A stretch of DNA of 11,264 bases from CAIOSQ01 sp044359885 (GTDB taxonomy: Bacteria > Pseudomonadota > Alphaproteobacteria > CACIAM-22H2): positions 1 through 11,264 of the forward strand of contig JBIKLI010000126.1 of NCBI GenBank assembly GCA_044359885.1. The letters run 5' to 3'. The translations under genes and the position numbers were made by a program. Within the stretch, counting starts at the first letter, position 1, and every line of letters begins with the position of its first letter. The notes beneath the pieces were generated by a model. The model worked only from the letters and a program-made list of their open reading frames with translations. It was not told where the DNA came from and made no database searches. Below are positions 6,704 through 11,264 of this stretch, piece after piece.

Positions 6704-7743
6704 CGGCGCTCGTCTGGATCCGCAGGAACCTGTTCGCGACCTGGTTCGACGCCGCGATCACGCTGGTCTGCCTGTGGCTGATCTGGCGCTTCCTGCCGCC
6801 GATCCTCGACTGGACCGTCCTGCGCGCCGATTGGGTCGGCGAGGACCGCTCGGCCTGCGATTCCGGCGGCGCGTGCTGGGTGTTCGTGCGCGCGCGCTTC
6901 GACCAGTTCATGTACGGCCTCTATCCCGCGGCGCAGACCTGGCGGGTCGATCTGGCGGGCGCGCTGCTGGCGGCGCTGGTCGTCTGGGCCGCCTGGGATC
7001 GCCTGCCGGGGCGGCGGATCGCGATCGTCCTGCTGCTCGTCGTCTATCCCCTCGCGGGGCTGTGGCTGCTGCTCGGCGGCGTCGGCGGCCTGACCTATGT
7101 CGAGACACGGCAATGGGGCGGGCTGATGCTGACGGTGTTCATGACCGTCTATGCGGGGCTGTTCGCCTTCCCGCTCGGCGTGCTGCTGGCGCTGGGCCGG
7201 CAGTCGGAACTGCCGGTCATCCGCACGCTCTCCGTGGCATTCATCGAGTTCTGGCGCGGCGTGCCGATCATCACGGTCATCTTCCTCGCCTCCCTGCTGC
7301 TGCCGCTGATCCTGCCGGTCAACATCGACCGGCTGATCCGGGCCGTCGTGGGGCTGACGCTGGTGGTCGCGGCCTACATGGCCGAGGCGATCCGCGGCGG
7401 GCTCCAGGCCGTGCCCAAGGGCCAGTACGAGGCGGCGGCGGCGCTCGGCCTCGGCTACTGGCGCGCGACCTGGCTGATCGTCCTGCCCCAGGCGCTGCGC
7501 ATCTCGCTGCCGGCGCTGGCCAACGAGTTCATCGCCTTGTCGAAGAACACGACGCTGGTGCTGATCGTGTCGCTGTTCGACCTGCTGGGCATCGTGCATG
7601 CCGCCTCGGCCGATCCCAAATGGGTCGGCTACAACGTCGAGGGTTATGTCTTCGCCGGCACGATCTTCTGGTTCGCCTGTTTCGCGATGTCCCGCTGGTC
7701 GGCCTCGCTCGAGCGGCGCCTGGGCACGGCGCGCAGCGTCTGA
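6700..7743 (+). CDS. aapM: General L-amino-acid ABC transporter, permease AapM
   Basis: The gene encodes 347 residues, the second membrane subunit pairing with AapQ. Helices lie near 15-37, 85-99, 107-127, 140-165, 186-206, 214-232 and 312-331. The EAA loop is E244AAAALGLGYWRATWLIVL (244-262) continuing PQALRISLP, preceded by AYMAEAIRGGLQAVPKGQY (225-243), both typical of PAAT-family permeases. SKNTTLVLIVSLFDLLG (281-297) is also characteristic. The region around residues 45-85, with two cysteines (53, 59), is the extra segment seen in AapM/BztC-type permeases between the first helix and the core. The ATG at 6700 overlaps the aapQ stop by 4 bp. In known Aap/Bzt operons the ATPase gene aapP follows directly; here a 225-bp gap and an unrelated operon follow. 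Confidence 0.92.
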   Translation: MTALVWIRRNLFATWFDAAITLVCLWLIWRFLPPILDWTVLRADWVGEDRSACDSGGACWVFVRARFDQFMYGLYPAAQTWRVDLAGALLAALVVWAAWDRLPGRRIAIVLLLVVYPLAGLWLLLGGVGGLTYVETRQWGGLMLTVFMTVYAGLFAFPLGVLLALGRQSELPVIRTLSVAFIEFWRGVPIITVIFLASLLLPLILPVNIDRLIRAVVGLTLVVAAYMAEAIRGGLQAVPKGQYEAAAALGLGYWRATWLIVLPQALRISLPALANEFIALSKNTTLVLIVSLFDLLGIVHAASADPKWVGYNVEGYVFAGTIFWFACFAMSRWSASLERRLGTARSV

Positions 7744-7890
7744 GCGGCGGCCCCCCCCGCCTGCCGGCGCGACCCGGTCCGTCCCGCCGGTCGCTGTCGG
7801 ACGATGGATAGCGCGGGACGTCTGACCCAAGAACACGCCGGCCGGATCGGCCACAGGCGCGCACGACATCGCGCGGGGGCGCCGCGGTCC

Positions 7891-7921
7891 TCGACGCGGG
7901 GCGCGTTTCGATCCATATAAC
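7891..7921 (+). promoter_or_regulatory. Candidate promoter for the MmgE/PrpD-tctBA operon
   Basis: The 225-bp gap after aapM is GC-rich apart from CATATAA at 7914-7920. TATAAC (7916-7921) matches the -10 consensus at five of six positions. The nearest -35-like hexamer is TCGACG (7891-7896), with a spacing of 19 bp to TATAAC or 17 bp if CATATA (7914-7919) is used. Transcription would begin near 7928, about 40 bases before the start codon. The rest of the gap holds a run of eight C (7751-7758) and a weak CCGGCG/CGCCGG stem just after aapM without a T tail; I see no gene in it. Confidence 0.35.
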
Positions 7922-7968
7922 CCCAAACGGCGTCAGGCTGGCGACGGCGCTTGCGGGGCGGGGGACGC

Positions 7969-9351
7969 ATGTCGGAACCGGGAGCAGGGGTGGAGTACGG
8001 CGTGGCGGCGCTGGGGCTGGGGGTCAGCTCGGCGCTGGGCCGGTTCCTCGCGGGAATCCGCTTCGAGGATCTGCCCGCCGCGGTCGTGCACGAGGCGCGT
8101 CGGGGCGTGCTCGACTGGATCGGCTGCGCGCTGGCGGCCAGCCGCCATCCGGCGATCGCGATCCTGCTCGACACCTTCGCCGCCACCGGCTCGCCGGCGG
8201 TTGCGCCGGTGCTGGGCCAGGGCGGGCGCCGGCTGGGACTGCTCGACGCCGCTGTCGCCAACGGCCAGATGGGCCATCTGCTGGATTTCGACGACACGCA
8301 TATGGGCGGCGTCGTGCTGCATGCCAGCTCGCCGCTGCTGGCGGCGCTGCTGGCGTTGGCCGAGCATCGGCCGGTCGGCGGACGGGCGCTGATCGCGGCC
8401 TATGTCGCGGGTTTCGAGGCCGGGGTGCGGACGGGGCAGGGCGCGCCGGCGCATCACGACGGCGGCTGGCACCTGACCGGCACGCTGGGCGCGGTCGCCG
8501 CCGGTGCGGGGGCGGCCCGGCTGCTGGGTCTCGATGCCCGGCAGACCAACCACGCGCTCGGCATCGCCGCGACCCAGGCCGCGGGCATGCAGCAGAACCG
8601 TGGCACGATGTGCAAGTCGTTCCATGCCGGCAAGGCCGCGGCCTCGGGCGCGCTGGCGGCCCTGCTGGCCGCGCGCGGCTTCGACAGCTCGCAGGAGATC
8701 CTGGAGGGCAAGCGCGGTTTCGTGCGCATCTACAGCGCCGTCGCCGCGCCGGAACGGATCGCGGCGGGGCTGGGCGAACGCTGGGAGATCGCGCGCAACG
8801 GCTACAAGCCCTATGCCTGCGGCGTCGTCCTGCATCCGCTGATCGACGCGATGATCGCGCTTCGCGCGGCCGCCGGCCTGCCTGCCGGGGCGGTCGACCA
8901 TGTGGCGCTGCGCGTCCATCCCCATGCCGTGAAGATCACCGGCGTCGACGATCCGAAATCCGGGCTGATGTCGAAGTTCAGCATCAACCACTCGGCCGCG
9001 GTCGCGTATCTCGACGGGACCGCCGGCATCGCCCAGTATGCCGATGCGCGCGCGGCAGCGCCGGACGTGCTTGGCTTCCGGCCGAAGATCCGCGTCGAGG
9101 TCGATGCGGGCTTCCGCAAGGACCAGGCCCACGCCACGCTGGTCGCCGCTGACGGCCGTCGTTTCGAGGCGCCCGTCGCGCATGCCAGCGGCACCGCCGA
9201 CAACCCGATGTCCGACGCGGCGCTGGAACGCAAGTTCATCGGGAACGCCGGCGACGTCCTCGGGGCGGATCGCGCCCGGCAGATCGCCGACCGGATCTGG
9301 GCGCTCGACGCGGAGCGCGATCTGCGCGACCTCGTCGCGCTCTGCCTCTGA
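7969..9351 (+). CDS. MmgE/PrpD family protein (2-methylcitrate dehydratase-like)
   Basis: The gene encodes 460 residues, the usual length for the family (450-500). Members act on (methyl)citrate-like acids without an iron-sulfur cluster: 2-methylcitrate dehydratase, cis-aconitate decarboxylase and iminodisuccinate epimerase belong here. The conserved motifs are present: GQMGHLLDFDDTH (99-111) with His118 shortly after, GWHLTGTLGA (166-175), KSFHAGKAAASGALA (216-230) and NGYKPYACG with His289 following (278-289). The Asp106, Thr110, His168, Lys216 and His289 positions correspond, from memory, to active-site residues of cis-aconitate decarboxylase. The ATG at 7969 was chosen because GGGGGA lies just upstream; an in-frame TTG at 7951 is less likely. 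tctB follows after 11 bp, so enzyme and transporter are co-expressed. No prpB or prpC is adjacent, so a role in the methylcitrate cycle is not supported, and the true substrate is open. Confidence 0.88.
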   Translation: MSEPGAGVEYGVAALGLGVSSALGRFLAGIRFEDLPAAVVHEARRGVLDWIGCALAASRHPAIAILLDTFAATGSPAVAPVLGQGGRRLGLLDAAVANGQMGHLLDFDDTHMGGVVLHASSPLLAALLALAEHRPVGGRALIAAYVAGFEAGVRTGQGAPAHHDGGWHLTGTLGAVAAGAGAARLLGLDARQTNHALGIAATQAAGMQQNRGTMCKSFHAGKAAASGALAALLAARGFDSSQEILEGKRGFVRIYSAVAAPERIAAGLGERWEIARNGYKPYACGVVLHPLIDAMIALRAAAGLPAGAVDHVALRVHPHAVKITGVDDPKSGLMSKFSINHSAAVAYLDGTAGIAQYADARAAAPDVLGFRPKIRVEVDAGFRKDQAHATLVAADGRRFEAPVAHASGTADNPMSDAALERKFIGNAGDVLGADRARQIADRIWALDAERDLRDLVALCL

Positions 9352-9362
9352 GGAGCGGCGCG

Positions 9363-9824
9363 ATGCGCGTGCGCGGCGTCGATGCCGATGTGCCGGCCGG
9401 GCTCGCGCTGGCCGGGCTCGGCGCCTTCGTCGCGACCCGCGCGCTCGACTGGGACCTGCTGAACGAGGACGGCGCCGGACCCGGATTCTTCCCCTTCGGC
9501 TACGGGGCCGCGATCCTGGTCCTGTCCGCCGTGCTGGTGCTGCGCGCCGTGCTGCGCCGGCGGCCGGCGGCCGCCGGCGACGACGCCGGCGGACATCTCC
9601 GGGCGCTCGTCACCTGGGCCGCCTTCGCCACGGCCGCGGGATCGATGCGCTGGATCGGCTTCGTCGCGGCCTTCGCCGCGCTGACCGCCTTCGTCGTCAT
9701 GTTCGTCTTCGGGCGCGGCTGGCGCAGCGCGGTGCTGGTGGCCGCGGGCTGCGCGGGCGGGTTCTGGATGCTGTTCGCCATGGCGCTGGGGATCGGCCTT
9801 CCCGCCGGCCCCTGGGGGTTCTGA
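9363..9824 (+). CDS. tctB: Tripartite tricarboxylate transporter, small membrane subunit TctB
   Basis: The gene encodes 153 residues, the normal length for TctB. There are four hydrophobic segments, near residues 12-25, 47-64, 82-115 (probably two closely spaced) and 121-146. The family signature GPGFFPFGYG (39-48) lies after the first helix. TctB is the small, poorly conserved inner-membrane subunit that pairs with the large TctA permease in sodium- or proton-driven uptake fed by a periplasmic TctC protein. The start at 9363 is preceded by GAGGAG 7-8 bases upstream, overlapping the end of the MmgE/PrpD gene. tctA begins 5 bp after the stop, so the three genes form one operon. The substrate cannot be read from this subunit. 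Confidence 0.88.
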   Translation: MRVRGVDADVPAGLALAGLGAFVATRALDWDLLNEDGAGPGFFPFGYGAAILVLSAVLVLRAVLRRRPAAAGDDAGGHLRALVTWAAFATAAGSMRWIGFVAAFAALTAFVVMFVFGRGWRSAVLVAAGCAGGFWMLFAMALGIGLPAGPWGF

Positions 9825-9829
9825 ACGCC

Positions 9830-11264
9830 ATGGAGATCCTCGGCGGCCTCGCGCGGGGCTTCGCGATCGCCCTCGATCCGGCCAACCTGCTCTGGTGCTT
9901 CGTCGGTTGCTTCCTCGGCACCGTGGTCGGCGTGCTGCCCGGCCTGGGGCCGGCGGCGACCATCGCGCTGCTGCTGCCGCTGACCTTCGGGATGGATCCC
10001 ACCGCCGGCATCATCATGCTGTCGGGCATCTATTTCGGCGCCAAGTACGGCGGCTCGACGACGTCGATCCTGCTCAACATCCCCGGCGAATCCTCGTCGG
10101 TCGTCACCTGCCTCGACGGCTACCAGATGGCGCGCAAGGGCCGCGCGGGGGCGGCGCTGGGCATCGCCGCGATCGCGTCCTTCGTCGCCGGCACGTTCGG
10201 GATCGTCGCGCTGACGCTGCTGGCGCCGCCGGTCGCGGCCTTCGCGCTGCGCTTCTCCTCGCCCGAGTATTTCGCGCTGATGGCGCTCGGCCTGTCGCTG
10301 GTCGTCGTGCTGGGCGGCGACTCGCTGCTCAAGGCGCTGCTGTCGCTGTTCGTCGGGCTGTGGCTGACCAGCGTCGGCACCGATCTCTTCACCTCGCAGA
10401 GCCGCTTCACCTTCGGCTCGTCCTTCCTGCTCGGCGGCATCGACTTCATGATCGTGGCCATCGGGCTGTTCGCGATCGCGGGCGTGCTGGAGAGCATCCA
10501 GCGGCGCGAGGAAAACGTGATGCTGCCGGTGCCGCGGCGGCTGCGTGAATTGCTGCCGTCGATGGCGGAACTCAAGGCCTGCCGCTTCGCCTTCGCCAAC
10601 GGTTCGGTCGTGGGCTTCATCGTCGGCGTCCTGCCGGGCGCGGGGTCGTCGATCGCCTCGTTCATCGCCTACGGGATCGAGAAGGCGGTGTCGCGCCACC
10701 CCGAGAAATTCGGCACCGGCGTGCCCGAGGGCGTCGCGGCGCCCGAAGGCGCCAACAACGCCGATTCCGGCGGCGCGCTGGTGCCGCTGCTGACGCTGGG
10801 CATTCCGGGCGGCGGGACGACCGCGATCCTGCTCGCGGCGCTGGTGATCTGGGGCGTCAAGCCCGGACCGCTGATGATGACGGAATCGCCCGACGTGTTC
10901 TGGGGCCTGGTCGCCAGCCTCTATATCGGCAACATCGTGCTGCTGGTGATGAACCTGCCGCTGGTGCCGATGTTCGCGCAGATCCTGCGCGTGCCGCTCC
11001 ATGTCCTGTTCCCCGTCATCCTCGGCCTGTCGCTGGTCGGCGGTCTCAGCGTCTCGGACAACCCCGTCAACCTGATGCTGCTGGCGGGGTTCGGGCTGTG
11101 CGGCTATGCGATGGCGAAGTCCGGTTTTCCGGCGGCGCCCCTGGTGCTGGGCTTCGTGCTCGGCGACGCGATGGAGCGTGCCGTGCGCCAGTCGCTGACG
11201 ATGTCGATGGGAAATCCCGCGATCCTCGTCGAGCGGCCGATCTCGGCCGCGATGCTGGCTCTCG
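9830..11264 (+). CDS. tctA: Tripartite tricarboxylate transporter, large permease TctA (3' end cut by window edge)
   Basis: The frame is open from the ATG at 9830 to the right edge, giving 478 residues of a family protein usually near 500, so only the last few dozen residues are missing. It is the main transport subunit, in the inner membrane. Signature motifs are VLPGLGPAATIALLLPLTFG (35-54), IYFGAKYGGSTTSILLNIPG (67-86), CLDGYQMARKGRAGAALG (94-111), VLPGAGSSIASFIAY (267-281), then VPEGVAAPEGANNADSGGAL (298-317) and LTLGIPGGGTTAILL (321-335). The two PG-x-G motifs about 230 residues apart fit the internal two-fold repeat of the family. It starts 5 bp after tctB. TctC, the binding protein that gives the substrate preference, is not in the window and may lie further right. 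Context with an MmgE/PrpD enzyme suggests a citrate-like or related carboxylate as substrate. Confidence 0.93.
   Translation, partial: MEILGGLARGFAIALDPANLLWCFVGCFLGTVVGVLPGLGPAATIALLLPLTFGMDPTAGIIMLSGIYFGAKYGGSTTSILLNIPGESSSVVTCLDGYQMARKGRAGAALGIAAIASFVAGTFGIVALTLLAPPVAAFALRFSSPEYFALMALGLSLVVVLGGDSLLKALLSLFVGLWLTSVGTDLFTSQSRFTFGSSFLLGGIDFMIVAIGLFAIAGVLESIQRREENVMLPVPRRLRELLPSMAELKACRFAFANGSVVGFIVGVLPGAGSSIASFIAYGIEKAVSRHPEKFGTGVPEGVAAPEGANNADSGGALVPLLTLGIPGGGTTAILLAALVIWGVKPGPLMMTESPDVFWGLVASLYIGNIVLLVMNLPLVPMFAQILRVPLHVLFPVILGLSLVGGLSVSDNPVNLMLLAGFGLCGYAMAKSGFPAAPLVLGFVLGDAMERAVRQSLTMSMGNPAILVERPISAAMLAL

Noticed and set aside
7751..7758. A run of eight C just after aapM, considered as a slippage or phase-variation tract.
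   Set aside because: It lies outside any coding region and away from the candidate promoter, so there is no evident effect.
9500..11002. A 500-codon minus-strand ORF across tctB and tctA.
   Set aside because: The product is a Gln/Arg/Asp-rich antisense shadow; the plus strand carries the TctA signature motifs.

Overview
The window is very GC-rich, with strong G/C preference at third codon positions, and it is tightly coded on both strands. The best taxonomic pointer is an Aap/Bzt-type general L-amino-acid ABC transporter, a system typical of Alphaproteobacteria. Tripartite tricarboxylate transporter (TTT) genes and an MmgE/PrpD protein fit the same picture. I infer a free-living alphaproteobacterium with large solute-uptake capacity, but the sequence alone cannot fix the genus.

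Layout. (1) Bases 2-511 (+) hold the C-terminal part of an HNH endonuclease cut by the left edge. (2) A minus-strand two-component system follows: a histidine kinase (727-2244) lies downstream of its OmpR/PhoB-type response regulator (2256-2975). A GC-rich hairpin at 658-706 sits between the convergent HNH and kinase genes and probably stops transcription. (3) Divergent from the regulator are two plus-strand genes for exported proteins: a small secreted protein of unknown function (3246-3665) and an outer-membrane beta-barrel protein (3719-4330). The shared 270-bp intergenic region holds an AT-rich island with an imperfect inverted repeat. (4) aapJ, aapQ and aapM (4506-7743) encode the periplasmic binding protein and two permeases, joined by 4-bp ATGA overlaps. 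The ATPase gene aapP, which normally comes next, is absent. (5) After a 225-bp gap comes an operon of an MmgE/PrpD-family enzyme (7969-9351), tctB (9363-9824) and tctA (9830 to the right edge, incomplete).

How the parts may work together. The two-component system may control the adjacent envelope genes, which is inferred only from the divergent arrangement. The Aap proteins import amino acids but must borrow or share an ATPase encoded elsewhere. The TctBA permease probably imports a (tri)carboxylic acid that the co-transcribed MmgE/PrpD enzyme dehydrates or otherwise converts. The TTT binding protein (TctC) is not in the window.

No gene-free stretch exceeds 300 bases. The gaps are 512-726, 2976-3245, 4331-4505 and 7744-7968, and what they hold is given in the entries. 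I see no tRNA, rRNA, CRISPR array, insertion sequence or phage gene. No clearly undescribed system is visible. The most notable points are the ATPase-less Aap locus, the MmgE/PrpD-TctBA pairing, and the two-component system next to uncharacterised envelope genes.
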